Assembly (NCBI RefSeq): GCF_001280065.1
Contig: NZ_LGEA01000122.1
Coordinates: 1-25,479 of the forward strand
Reading direction: 5' to 3'
Origin: Streptomyces sp. NRRL B-1140
GTDB taxonomy: Bacteria; Actinomycetota; Actinomycetes; Streptomycetales; Streptomycetaceae
DNA: 25,479 bases
The first letter of the stretch is position 1. Each line of letters opens with the position of its first letter. Position numbers and translations under genes: made by a program. The notes below the pieces were generated by a model, which was given only the letters and a program-made list of their open reading frames with translations, had not been told where the DNA came from and ran no database searches. Below are positions 1 through 7,316 of this stretch, piece after piece.

Positions 1-1
1 G

Positions 2-826
2 ATGGACCGGCAGCTGGAGTTCTACCGCTGGCTGCAGTCGGACGAGGGTGCCATCGCCGGTGGTGCGACCAACAGCTGGCAGGGCCGGTACGCGACCCCA
101 CCGAGCGGCAAGTCGACCTTCTACGGCATGTACTACGACGAGAAGCCGGTGTACCACGACCCGCCGTCCAACCAGTGGTTCGGCTTCCAGGCATGGTCCA
201 TGGAACGCGTCGCCGAGCTGTACCAGCAGACCGGCAACGCCAAGGCCAAGACGGTCCTCGACAAGTGGGTCAAGTGGGCGCTGTCCGAGACCACGTTCAA
301 CCCGGACGGCACGTTCCGCATCCCCTCGACGCTGCAGTGGTCGGGCCAGCCCGACACCTGGAACGCGTCGAGCCCCGGCGCGAACCGCGGACTGCACGTC
401 ACCATCGCCGACTACACCAACGACGTCGGTGTGGCGGCCGCGTACGCCAAGACCCTGACGTACTACGCGGACCGCTCCGGTGACACCGAGGCCGCCGCGG
501 CGGCGAAGAAGCTGCTGGACGGCATGTGGGACAACCACCAGGACGCCCTGGGCATCGCCGTTCCGGAGAACCGCGCGGACTACAACCGCTTCGACGACCC
601 GGTGCACATCCCGAGCGGCTGGACGGGCACCATGCCGAACGGTGACGCGATCAACTCCTCGTCGACGTTCGACTCGATCCGCTCCTTCTACGAGGACGAC
701 CCGGCCTGGTCGAAGATCGAGAGCTATCTCGCGGGCGGCGCGGTGCCGTCGTTCACGTACCACCGGTTCTGGGCCCAGGCGGACATCGCCCTGGCCATGG
801 GCTCGTACGCGGAACTCCTGGAGTAG
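2..826 (+). CDS. GH48 reducing-end cellobiohydrolase, C-terminal part (5' cut by window)
   Basis: The 274 visible residues are the C-terminal part of a glycoside hydrolase family 48 exo-cellulase. These secreted enzymes release cellobiose from cellulose chain ends. The run GGATNSWQGRY, followed by STFYGMYYDEKPVYHDPPSN and WFGFQAWSMERVAELY, is the family signature, and the frame keeps matching to the stop through DYNRFDDPVHIPSGW and YHRFWAQADIALAMGSYAELLE. The in-frame Met at position 2 is internal; the true start, signal peptide, any CBM and the catalytic acid lie left of the window. The family's catalytic module is roughly 630 residues, so less than half is visible. No dockerin follows, so this is a free enzyme and not cellulosomal. 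An 18-bp palindrome and a terminator hairpin follow the stop. The CebR-like regulator and expansin downstream support a cellulose role. Confidence 0.93.
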   Translation: MDRQLEFYRWLQSDEGAIAGGATNSWQGRYATPPSGKSTFYGMYYDEKPVYHDPPSNQWFGFQAWSMERVAELYQQTGNAKAKTVLDKWVKWALSETTFNPDGTFRIPSTLQWSGQPDTWNASSPGANRGLHVTIADYTNDVGVAAAYAKTLTYYADRSGDTEAAAAAKKLLDGMWDNHQDALGIAVPENRADYNRFDDPVHIPSGWTGTMPNGDAINSSSTFDSIRSFYEDDPAWSKIESYLAGGAVPSFTYHRFWAQADIALAMGSYAELLE

Positions 827-837
827 CCCCTCGCCGA

Positions 838-855
838 GGATCGCGTACGCGATCC
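838..855. repeat. 18-bp perfect palindrome after the GH48 stop
   Basis: GGATCGCGTACGCGATCC is a perfect palindrome beginning 11 bases after the GH48 stop codon. It has no loop, so it is better read as a possible protein-binding site or RNA 3' end element than as a standard terminator. Its function is unknown. Confidence 0.5.
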
Positions 856-884
856 CGTCGGAAGGGAGACGGGGTCACCCGGCT

Positions 885-915
885 GGACGGTCCCCACCCG
901 CACAGGGGGCCGTCC
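885..915 (+). terminator. Rho-independent-type terminator after GH48
   Basis: GGACGGTCCCC (885-895) pairs with GGGGGCCGTCC (905-915) over 11 bp, with one G-U pair and a 9-nt loop. A weakly T-rich stretch (ggcttcttcg) follows. It lies 59 bases after the GH48 stop and before the regulator's promoter region, as expected for the end of the GH48 transcript. Confidence 0.75.
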
Positions 916-978
916 GGCTTCTTCGCACTTCGCTCTGGACGCCGGCTCCCATGGACCGAGCGGCGCGGCCCGACCTTT

Positions 979-992
979 TGGGAGCGCTCCCA
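979..992. promoter_or_regulatory. CebR box (cellobiose repressor operator)
   Basis: TGGGAGCGCTCCCA is a perfect 14-bp palindrome identical to the consensus CebR operator known from Streptomyces cellulose-utilisation genes, where CebR releases DNA in the presence of cellobiose or cellotriose. It lies 152 bases upstream of a CebR-like regulator gene and downstream of the GH48 terminator. That suggests control of the regulator gene, by itself or by the canonical CebR. I saw no second copy in the window. Confidence 0.88.
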
Positions 993-1143
993 GTCCGGAA
1001 CGCGTGCTCTCGGTACGTCCTGCTCGATCCCCCCATCCCTCCGACCCCACGAGTTCTTGGCCGATACAGCATGAGCCATGCGCATAATCCTCACGCCTGG
1101 TTCCACCGGCCCGTAAGATCGGTAACCTCGTGGGGAGGTGGTC

Positions 1144-2166
1144 ATGGGCAGGCGACGCCCCGGCACGCCGACGTTGGAAGAGGTTGCCGCTCGCGCCGGG
1201 GTGGGGCGAGGCACGGTCTCGCGCGTCATCAACAACGCCACCGGAGTGAAGGAATCGACACGGCACGCCGTACAACGTGCCATCGAGGAACTGGGGTACG
1301 TCCCGAATCTCGCAGCCCGCTCTCTGGCCGGGCGCGGAACCGATGCTGTCGCCCTCGTCCTGACGGAGCCCGACTGGAGACTCTTCGCCGAGCCCTTCTT
1401 CTCGGAGATCGTGGGCTCGCTCGGGGACGCGCTGGCAGACACAGGAATGCAGTTGATGCTGACCCTGGTCCGCACGGGCGCCGAGCGGCAGCGCTTCCTC
1501 GAATACGCACGCGGTGGCCGGGTCGACGGAGTGTTGCTGATGTCCGTACACGCGGGAGATCCGCTGCCGGACATGCTGGCCGAGGCGCGGTTGCCGACCG
1601 TGATGCTCGGGCGCAGGTCGGGCGACGAGTACATCAGTTACGTGGACGCCGACAACGTGGGCGGTGCCCGCAGCGCCGTCTCCCACCTGCTGGCGAGGGG
1701 CCGCAGGTCGATCGCCACCATCACGGGTCCACTGGACATGTACGCCGCCCAATGCCGGTTGCGCGGCTACCAGGACGCCCTGGAGCTGGCGGGCTTGAAG
1801 TACCGACAGTCCATGGTCGTCGAGGGGGACTTCACGGAGGACAGCGGGCGCCGTGCCATGGCCGAACTGCTCCAACGGCACCCTGAACTCGACGGCGTCC
1901 TCGCCGCGTCGGACACCACGGCGGCGGGGGCCCTGCAGACGCTGCGTGAGGCGGGGCGACGAGTTCCCGATGACGTCGCCGTGATCGGCTTCGATGATTT
2001 TCCGCTCGCCCAGCGCACCGAGCCGCCCCTGACCACAGTCCGTCAGCCACTGGAGGACATCGGCCGGGCCATGATCCGCATCCTGCTGGAGGACATGGAG
2101 GAGCCGTCCGTGGCTTGGCGCCACGTCATTCTCCGTACGGAGCTCGTGGTCCGTACATCGTCCTGA
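1144..2166 (+). CDS. CebR-like LacI-family transcriptional regulator
   Basis: A 340-residue LacI/GalR-type repressor. The helix-turn-helix (about residues 10-30, TLEEVAARAGVGRGTVSRVIN) and hinge helix (VPNLAARSLAG, about 53-63) are followed by a periplasmic-binding-protein-like ligand domain ending in a VIGFDD strand. From memory, GVGRGTVSRVIN, the stretch around FAEPFFSEI, and VSVHAGDPLPDML resemble CebR, the cellobiose-responsive repressor, more than generic LacI members. I chose the ATG at 1144 because GGGGAGG at 1132-1138 sits 5 bases before it; an in-frame GTG at 1138 lies inside that Shine-Dalgarno. A CebR box lies upstream. No cebEFG transporter is next to it here, so it may be a paralogue of the main CebR, tied to GH48 and expansin. 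Ligand unproven. Confidence 0.88.
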   Translation: MGRRRPGTPTLEEVAARAGVGRGTVSRVINNATGVKESTRHAVQRAIEELGYVPNLAARSLAGRGTDAVALVLTEPDWRLFAEPFFSEIVGSLGDALADTGMQLMLTLVRTGAERQRFLEYARGGRVDGVLLMSVHAGDPLPDMLAEARLPTVMLGRRSGDEYISYVDADNVGGARSAVSHLLARGRRSIATITGPLDMYAAQCRLRGYQDALELAGLKYRQSMVVEGDFTEDSGRRAMAELLQRHPELDGVLAASDTTAAGALQTLREAGRRVPDDVAVIGFDDFPLAQRTEPPLTTVRQPLEDIGRAMIRILLEDMEEPSVAWRHVILRTELVVRTSS

Positions 2167-2278
2167 CCACCATCGGCGCTCGCCGGGCCACTCTGTCGAT
2201 TGGGTTGAGCCACGAGGCGTGTTCGGTGCTGTCCGCCCGCGCGACCGTGCTGGTCGAGAGCTGACACGTCACTGCCCC

Positions 2279-2310
2279 GCTGTCGGCAACCCCCGTCGCC
2301 TGCCGACAGC
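2279..2310 (+). terminator. Hairpin, probable terminator after the CebR-like gene
   Basis: GCTGTCGGCA (2279-2288) pairs perfectly with TGCCGACAGC (2301-2310) over 10 bp, with a 12-nt loop. It lies 112 bases after the regulator stop. The U-tract is minimal (TTGA), which is common in Streptomyces terminators. Confidence 0.6.
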
Positions 2311-2311
2311 T

Positions 2312-2349
2312 TGAACCGCTCGAGCCTCCATCAGACCCGGAGCGGTTCA
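2312..2349. repeat. Second inverted repeat upstream of expansin gene
   Basis: TGAACCGCTC (2312-2321) and GAGCGGTTCA (2340-2349) are perfect 10-bp arms separated by 18 bases, beginning two bases after the previous hairpin. The arms contain GAGCGGTT, unlike the CebR GGGAGCGCTCCC core. It could be a second terminator stem or an operator for the expansin gene. Confidence 0.5.
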
Positions 2350-2513
2350 TGGTTCATGTGTCCAGCGACCCATTGGCACCGGCCGCCCCACCCGGGGCGC
2401 TCCGTCCAGACCGGGTCGGCGGCATGGATTCCGGGAAACACCCGGCAACCTTTTGGCCTCCCGCTGCCACTGAGAAGTGCACCACCGGCTCGATCTTCCG
2501 AAACGGACAGCAC

Positions 2514-3461
2514 ATGAACACACCAAGGCAGGCCGCGCGGCAGCGCAGACACAGACGCAGGCTCATCCTGGGCACCACGGTCGGGCTGACCGCCGTCAGC
2601 GTTCTCGCCTACCTGCTCCTGGGATCGTCGCCCGACCGCACCGCGGATGCAGGACCTGCCGCGGCTTCGCCCCGCGCCACCGCCCAGAAGAAGGCCGCCA
2701 CCGCCACAGCCACCCCGAGCGCGACGGCGAGCCCGACCGGTTCCCCCAGCCCGAAGGCTTCCGCGACCACCACAACAGCAGCGCCGTCACCCAAAGCCAA
2801 AGACACCCCGCAGCCCTCACGAGAAGCGTCCACCACGGCGCCGTCAGCGGGACGGATCAAGCCCGGCACGACCTACCGGGGCGTGGCCACCGCCTACAAG
2901 GCCGGTGTCGGAGACGGCGCCTGCCTGTTCGGTCCGAGCCCCGACCTCATGGTCGCGGCCATGAACACCACCGACTACGAGACGTCCAGGGCGTGCGGCG
3001 CGTACGTGCTCGTCCGGGCGGCGAACGGCAAGTCGATCACGGTACGAATCACCAACGAATGCCCCCTGCCCTGCGCGCCCGGGCAGATCGACCTCAGTGA
3101 ACAGGCCTTCGCCGAACTCGCCGACCTCAAGGTCGGCCGACTCCCCATCACCTGGAGCCTGGTCAGCCCGAGCACGGTCGGCACGATGTCCATCAGGTAC
3201 AAGACCGGGTCCAGTCAATACTGGTGTGCCATCCAGGCGATCGGCCACAGAAACCCGATCAGTGGGCTGGAGGTCCGCGGCGCAGGCGGCTGGCGGAAAC
3301 TGGCCCGCACCGCCTACAACTACTTCGTCTCCGCCGATGGCACCGGGTGCGGCGGCCCGATCAGAATCACCGACATCTACGGCGAACGGCTGACCGTCAC
3401 CGGCCTCACGGTGCGGCCGAACGTCGTCCAGCCCACCCAGGTCCAGTTCGCCCGGCACTGA
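2514..3461 (+). CDS. Membrane-anchored expansin-like (RlpA-type double-psi beta-barrel) protein
   Basis: A 315-residue exported protein. A basic N-terminus (RQRRHRRR) leads into a single hydrophobic segment at about residues 17-37. A Pro/Ser/Thr/Ala linker (about 40-115) follows, then a double-psi beta-barrel domain (about 118-218) and a C-terminal beta-sandwich (about 224-310). The barrel has GVATAY, TNECPLPC and GQIDLS, whose Asp193 matches the essential Asp of bacterial expansins. The C-terminal domain has exposed-type aromatics (SQYWCAIQ, GGWRKL, YNYF), like expansin cellulose-binding domains (CBM63). Expansins loosen cellulose networks without hydrolysis, which fits the GH48 neighbour. 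The ATG at 2514 places the basic stretch and membrane segment at the N-terminus; its Shine-Dalgarno (ACGGAC) is weak. No alanine-rich cleavage site is obvious, so it may stay anchored. Activity inferred from fold. Confidence 0.82.
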   Translation: MNTPRQAARQRRHRRRLILGTTVGLTAVSVLAYLLLGSSPDRTADAGPAAASPRATAQKKAATATATPSATASPTGSPSPKASATTTTAAPSPKAKDTPQPSREASTTAPSAGRIKPGTTYRGVATAYKAGVGDGACLFGPSPDLMVAAMNTTDYETSRACGAYVLVRAANGKSITVRITNECPLPCAPGQIDLSEQAFAELADLKVGRLPITWSLVSPSTVGTMSIRYKTGSSQYWCAIQAIGHRNPISGLEVRGAGGWRKLARTAYNYFVSADGTGCGGPIRITDIYGERLTVTGLTVRPNVVQPTQVQFARH

Positions 3462-3583
3462 GCCCTCCGCCCGCCGGAAGCCACCAACAGTCCCCCCTGA
3501 CGTCTTGATGGCATGGGCGACAGCCGCGCCGGGCGGCCGACCGTTCCGGACCGTGACGACGCAACGCGCCGCGCGGCGTACCG

Positions 3584-3614
3584 GGCGGCTGCACAGCGAC
3601 GCTGTGCAGCCGCC
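3584..3614. terminator. Bidirectional terminator between expansin and MMPL genes
   Basis: GGCGGCTGCACAGC and GCTGTGCAGCCGCC form a perfect 14-bp stem with a 3-nt loop (GAC). It sits between the convergent stops at 3461 and 3638. There is no U-tract on either strand, but position and stability fit a shared terminator. Confidence 0.8.
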
Positions 3615-3637
3615 ACGGGGCCGGAATACGACCCGGC

Positions 3638-5845
3638 TCAGGACACCGGCTCGGGTACCGACGCGGGCTCTCTGTGCTTTGATACTGCTTTCTGCAGACG
3701 TGTGCCCTCGACGTCGAGGTCGGGCAGGATGCGGTCGAGCCAAGCGGGCAGCCACCAGGCGTGGCGTCCGGCAAGGGCGAGGACAGCCGGGACGAGGGTC
3801 ATGCGGACGGCGAAGGCGTCGATGGCCACACCGACGGCCAGAGCGAAGGCGATGGGCTTGATCAGGGCGTCGTCGAGGGGGAAGAATCCGGCGAACACGG
3901 TGAACATGATCAGAGCGGCCGCGGTGACGACCCGCACGGTGTGCCGGACGCCGTCGATCACCGACCGGCGGGCCATACCGGTGGTGACCCACTCCTCGCG
4001 CATCCCGGAGACGAGGAACACCTCGTAGTCCATCGCCAGTCCGAAGAGCACGCCGATCAGGATGATCGGCAGGAAGCTGACGACGGGACCGGTGTGGGCC
4101 AGGCCGAGGGTGTTCGCCAGCCAGCCCCACTGGAACAGGGCGACGACCATGCCGAGCGAGGCGCCGACCGCCAGCAGGAATCCGACGGCAGCCTTGAGCG
4201 GGATCAGCAGCGAGCGGAACACCATGGTCAGCAGGATCAGACTCAGGCCGACGACGATCGCCATGAACGGCAGCAGGGAGTCGCTGAGCCGGTTGGAGAC
4301 ATCGATGTTGACGGCGGTCGTTCCGGTGACCGCGATCCTCGCTCCGGTCGCCTCGAGGATGTCCGGAGCCGCAGCCCGTATGTCCCGGACGAGGCGGCCG
4401 GTATGGGTGCTGTCGGGGCCGGTCTCGGGGATGACCTGGATGACGGTCTGCGAGGGGGCACGTGTGGGCACAGGAGGCAGTACCGCCCTGACCCCCTTGA
4501 GGTCCTGCAGCTTCCGCGCGGCCTGAGCACCGGCCTGCGCACCGGGCCCTTGGCCGGTCTCGGCAAGTACCAGGAGCGGGCCGTTGAAGCCGGGGCCGAA
4601 CTTGTCGCCGACCACGTCGTACGCCTTGCGCTCGGTGGAACTCACCGGGGCCGAGCCGTTGTCCGGAAGGGCGAGACGCAGGTCCGCCCCCGGGAGGGCG
4701 AGCGCTACCAGGATGCCCGCGACGGCCAGAACGGTCAGCAGGGGCTTGGCGACGACCGCCTTCACCCAGCGGGCGCCCAGGGTGGCCCTTCCTTCGGATT
4801 CGCCGGAGTCGACGGCCCGCCGGGCCGCCTTGCTCCCCGGCTTGGGCGTCAGCCGGGCGCCGAGGAATCCGGTGAGAGCCGGAAGCAGGGTGATCGCGGC
4901 CAGGACGGCGACGAGGACGGCGCCTGCGGCACCGAGACCCATCACGGTCAGGAACGGGATGCCGATGACACTGAGGGCGGCGAGGGCGATGATCACCGTG
5001 CTGCCGGCGAAGACGACCGCGCTGCCGGCGGTGCCGTTGGCCAGCGCGATGGACTCCCGCGGATCGGTACCGCGGGCGAGCTGCTGGCGGTGGCGGGAGA
5101 GGATGAACAGGACATAGTCGATCCCCACGGCCAGACCGAGCATCAGCGCGAGCGTGACAGCCGTGGAGGAGATGCTGAACGCCGGGGTGAGCGCGAGCAG
5201 CCCGGTCAGTCCCACCGCCACACCCAGCAGCGCGGGCAGCAGCGACATGCCCGCGGCGAGCAGGGAACCGAACGTGACGACGAGGACGAGCAGGGCGACG
5301 CCGACGCCGATGATTTCCGACGGGCCGATGTGGACCCCTTTGCTGCCGTAGACGCTGCCGCCCACGAAGGTCCTGAGGCCCTTCCTCTCGGCCGTCTCGG
5401 CCGCCCGTTCGACCGCGTCCAGGGACGAGGCGCGCACCTCGGGCTGCTGCACCGAGTACTGCACCTGCACGATCGCGGTGGTCCGGTCGGCCGAGACGGC
5501 GCCGGAGGTGGTCGGGCCTATGACGGTGCTGACCTGGGGCGCCTTTGCTGCCGCCGCCTCGGCTCCGGCGATGGCCGCCGTATAGGGAGCCTCGGTGACG
5601 CGGCGGCCGTCGGGAACGGTGAAGACGATCTGGGCGGTGGCTCCTGATGCCTCGGGCAGCGACTTGCCGAGTCTGTCCAGGGCGCGCTGCGACTCGGTCC
5701 CCGGCACGGTGAAGCGGTCGTCGAGTTTGCCGCCGAAGAGACCGACGCAGGTGATGAGGGCGGCCAGGGCCGCGAGCCAGATGCCGAGCACCAGCCTGTG
5801 GTGGCGGTAGGCGCTTCGGCCCAGCCGGTGGAGCAGGACAGCCAT
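3638..5845 (-). CDS. MMPL-family (RND superfamily) membrane exporter
   Basis: A 735-residue polytopic membrane protein of the MmpL/YdfJ type, a proton-driven exporter of lipids, siderophores or drugs. It starts MAVLLHRLGRSAYRHH, then a first transmembrane helix (LVLGIWLAALAALITCVGLF) and a large extracellular loop with FTVPGTESQ. It has the two internally repeated halves of the family. Typical motifs are GLAVGIDYVLFILSRHR near residue 240 and GLAMDYEVFLVSGMREEW near residue 605, whose Asp-Tyr pairs mark the proton path. Only MAVLL gives a family-like N-terminus, with GGGAG 8 bases upstream; the frame stays open about 119 codons further but looks non-coding. It is a single gene with no regulator attached. 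Divergent from the ABC/two-component cassette, so it could share its control. Substrate unknown. Confidence 0.92.
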   Translation of the reverse strand: MAVLLHRLGRSAYRHHRLVLGIWLAALAALITCVGLFGGKLDDRFTVPGTESQRALDRLGKSLPEASGATAQIVFTVPDGRRVTEAPYTAAIAGAEAAAAKAPQVSTVIGPTTSGAVSADRTTAIVQVQYSVQQPEVRASSLDAVERAAETAERKGLRTFVGGSVYGSKGVHIGPSEIIGVGVALLVLVVTFGSLLAAGMSLLPALLGVAVGLTGLLALTPAFSISSTAVTLALMLGLAVGIDYVLFILSRHRQQLARGTDPRESIALANGTAGSAVVFAGSTVIIALAALSVIGIPFLTVMGLGAAGAVLVAVLAAITLLPALTGFLGARLTPKPGSKAARRAVDSGESEGRATLGARWVKAVVAKPLLTVLAVAGILVALALPGADLRLALPDNGSAPVSSTERKAYDVVGDKFGPGFNGPLLVLAETGQGPGAQAGAQAARKLQDLKGVRAVLPPVPTRAPSQTVIQVIPETGPDSTHTGRLVRDIRAAAPDILEATGARIAVTGTTAVNIDVSNRLSDSLLPFMAIVVGLSLILLTMVFRSLLIPLKAAVGFLLAVGASLGMVVALFQWGWLANTLGLAHTGPVVSFLPIILIGVLFGLAMDYEVFLVSGMREEWVTTGMARRSVIDGVRHTVRVVTAAALIMFTVFAGFFPLDDALIKPIAFALAVGVAIDAFAVRMTLVPAVLALAGRHAWWLPAWLDRILPDLDVEGTRLQKAVSKHREPASVPEPVS

Positions 5846-5997
5846 GACGAACTCCCAAGTCGAGCGTTTTTCCGGACGCCTCGACACGGACGCCGGACGG
5901 GCAAGTGGGCGGGTCGGCTCACATGGCCGAGCGGTTGAGGGCGTGGAGGGGCGGTCCAGTGCCGAATGCCGTCTCGGAGCCTCCCAGGCAATCGACT

Positions 5998-6025
5998 TTA
6001 TCACTCGCTCAAGTCGGATGAACAA
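5998..6025 (-). promoter_or_regulatory. Candidate promoter for the MMPL gene
   Basis: On the minus strand TTGTTC (6025-6020) and TGATAA (6003-5998) are separated by 16 bases, resembling -35 and -10 boxes of the housekeeping sigma factor. A transcript from here would have a leader of about 145 bases before the MMPL start at 5845. This rests on sequence resemblance only. Confidence 0.35.
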
Positions 6026-6249
6026 GTCTTGCGCGTGATCCGGCTCGGCCCACCCTGCTCGGCCGGGGCCCACGGGACCGGTGAGATCAGCGCGGCCCAG
6101 GGCTGCGGGCCCGCAAGCGTGCTGTCGGTGTTGACGGGAGGCGGGTGAGTCGCATGGCCGGCGTGTCGGCCACCACGAGATCGGTGGGCGGCCGCAGATC
6201 AATGCCTATCCGCCGGCGCGTCATACCTGAGGCGTACCGGCGATCGGCG

Positions 6250-6275
6250 CCGAGTGGAACCCCGGTACCACTCGG
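6250..6275. promoter_or_regulatory. 26-bp inverted repeat, candidate operator of the ABC/two-component cassette
   Basis: CCGAGTGG (6250-6257) and CCACTCGG (6268-6275) are perfect 8-bp arms separated by 10 bases, lying 112-137 bases upstream of the ABC ATPase start. NarL-type response regulators often autoregulate such cassettes by binding inverted repeats, so this is a candidate site for the regulator encoded at 9491-10159. A hairpin role cannot be excluded. Confidence 0.4.
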
Positions 6276-6386
6276 GCGATCAAGTGTCCCCCGTGGTCCC
6301 AGAGTTCTGGCCGGCCGCGCTTCTAACGTCGACTGCGCAGGTCGCGGCGCTCGCCCGGCCGAGTCCGAGGGGAAAGGCCCACTCTC

Positions 6387-7316
6387 ATGATCGAGGCCCG
6401 TGAGCTGACCAAACGGTACGGCGACAAGACCGTCGTCGATGCGTTGAGTTTCACCGTCAAGCCCGGTGAGGTCACCGGCTTCCTCGGCCCCAACGGTGCC
6501 GGCAAGTCCACCACCATGCGCATGATCGTCGGCCTGGACGCCCCCACCAGGGGTTCGGTCACCGTCAACGGCACGTCGTACGCGAAGCACACGGCACCGC
6601 TGCATGAGATCGGCACCCTGCTGGAGGCCAGGTCCGTCCACCCCGGTCGCAGCGCGTTCAACCATCTGATGGCGCTCGCGTACACGCACGGCATTCCGCG
6701 CCGCCGGGTCGACGAGGTCATCGAACTGGCCGGGCTGACCAGCGTGGCCGGCAAGCGGGTCGGAGCCTTCTCACTCGGCATGGGCCAGCGGCTCGGCATC
6801 GCGGCGGCCCTGCTCGGCGACCCCGCGATCGTCATGCTCGACGAGCCGGTCAACGGTCTCGACCCCGAGGGCGTGCTGTGGGTACGCAATCTGCTGCGCT
6901 CGCTGGCCGACGAGGGCCGGGCGGTCATGCTCTCCTCGCATCTGATGAGCGAGACGGCGATGATCGCCGATCACCTGGTGATCATCGGCCGTGGGCGGTT
7001 GCTCGCGGACACGACCGTCGACGACTTCACGCGGGAGGCGAGCGGAGGCGGCGTGAAGGTCGTCACCGCCGAGGCCGGCAGGCTGCGCTCGCTGCTGGCG
7101 GGCCCGGACGTGACGATCTCCTCCTCGTCCGCGGAGGAGCTCCTGGTCTCCGGACGCGACGCCCGGGAGATCGGGCGGATCGCGGCCGAGCACGGGGTGG
7201 CCTTGTACGAACTCACCCCGCAGGCCGTCTCGCTGGAGGCGGCGTTCATGGACCTCACCAGAGACGTCGTCGAGTACCAGAGCCATCCCGTCGAGACCGA
7301 GCGAAAGGCAGCCTGA
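6387..7316 (+). CDS. ABC transporter ATP-binding protein (BcrA/drug-type)
   Basis: A 309-residue ABC ATPase that powers the membrane partner encoded next. It has Walker A GPNGAGKST (34-42), signature FSLGMGQR (128-135), Walker B IVMLDEP with catalytic Glu153, D-loop NGLD, and switch His185 (SSHLMSE). The Q-loop position reads LLEARS, with Glu in place of Gln, as is usual in BcrA/LanF-type exporters. A C-terminal extension of about 90 residues follows, also typical of that group. The start ATG has GAGGGGAAAGG about 10 bases upstream. The stop codon overlaps the permease start (ATGA). Position before a permease and a two-component pair suggests a cell-envelope or antimicrobial export/detoxification module. 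Substrate not visible in the sequence. Confidence 0.93.
   Translation: MIEARELTKRYGDKTVVDALSFTVKPGEVTGFLGPNGAGKSTTMRMIVGLDAPTRGSVTVNGTSYAKHTAPLHEIGTLLEARSVHPGRSAFNHLMALAYTHGIPRRRVDEVIELAGLTSVAGKRVGAFSLGMGQRLGIAAALLGDPAIVMLDEPVNGLDPEGVLWVRNLLRSLADEGRAVMLSSHLMSETAMIADHLVIIGRGRLLADTTVDDFTREASGGGVKVVTAEAGRLRSLLAGPDVTISSSSAEELLVSGRDAREIGRIAAEHGVALYELTPQAVSLEAAFMDLTRDVVEYQSHPVETERKAA

Larger units (their letters stand above)
827..1143. other. Intergenic region between GH48 and the LacI-family regulator
   Basis: This 317-base gap holds an 18-bp palindrome (838-855), the GH48 terminator (885-915) and a CebR box (979-992). It also has a weak -10-like CATAAT at 1083-1088 with no convincing -35, and a small inverted repeat GCATG-agc-CATGC at 1069-1081. 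I see no gene in it. The CebR box lies after the terminator, so it most likely serves the downstream regulator transcript. Confidence 0.6.
2167..2513. other. Intergenic region between CebR-like regulator and expansin gene
   Basis: This 347-base gap holds two consecutive perfect 10-bp-arm inverted repeats (2279-2310 and 2312-2349). It also has a short CGCCCC/GGGGCG hairpin at 2384-2399 and a small CCGGG/CCCGG hairpin at 2431-2445, inside the probable expansin leader. I see no convincing gene and no clear -35/-10 pair. An upstream in-frame ATG at 2349 would add 55 residues without expansin or signal character, so I left this stretch non-coding. Confidence 0.55.
5846..6386. other. Divergent promoter region between MMPL gene and ABC cassette
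   Basis: This 541-base gap separates two divergently transcribed units. It contains a candidate minus-strand promoter (5998-6025) and a 26-bp inverted repeat (6250-6275) upstream of the ABC ATPase gene. A -10-like TAACGT occurs at 6324-6329 on the plus strand without a good -35, as often seen at activator-dependent promoters. I see no credible gene in it. Confidence 0.55.

Noticed and set aside
1138..1143. GTG at 1138 as start of the CebR-like gene
   Set aside because: It lies inside the GGGGAGG ribosome site of the ATG at 1144.
480..1886. Plus-strand open frame of 468 codons bridging GH48 and the LacI gene
   Set aside because: It runs across a terminator and the CebR box, and its translation is Arg/Pro-rich without domains.
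2640..2860. Repetitive-looking segment as a DNA repeat array
   Set aside because: It is the Pro/Ser/Thr/Ala linker of the expansin-like protein; no exact repeat unit recurs.
3761..5647. Plus-strand open frame of 628 codons antisense to MMPL
   Set aside because: Asp/Gly/Glu/His-rich translation without recognisable motifs; a mirror of MMPL codon bias.
2844..5858. Minus-strand open frame of about 1000 codons overlapping the expansin and MMPL genes
   Set aside because: Low-complexity Arg/Pro/Gly translation with no domain; it is the out-of-frame shadow typical of high-GC coding DNA. The MMPL and expansin frames carry the conserved motifs.
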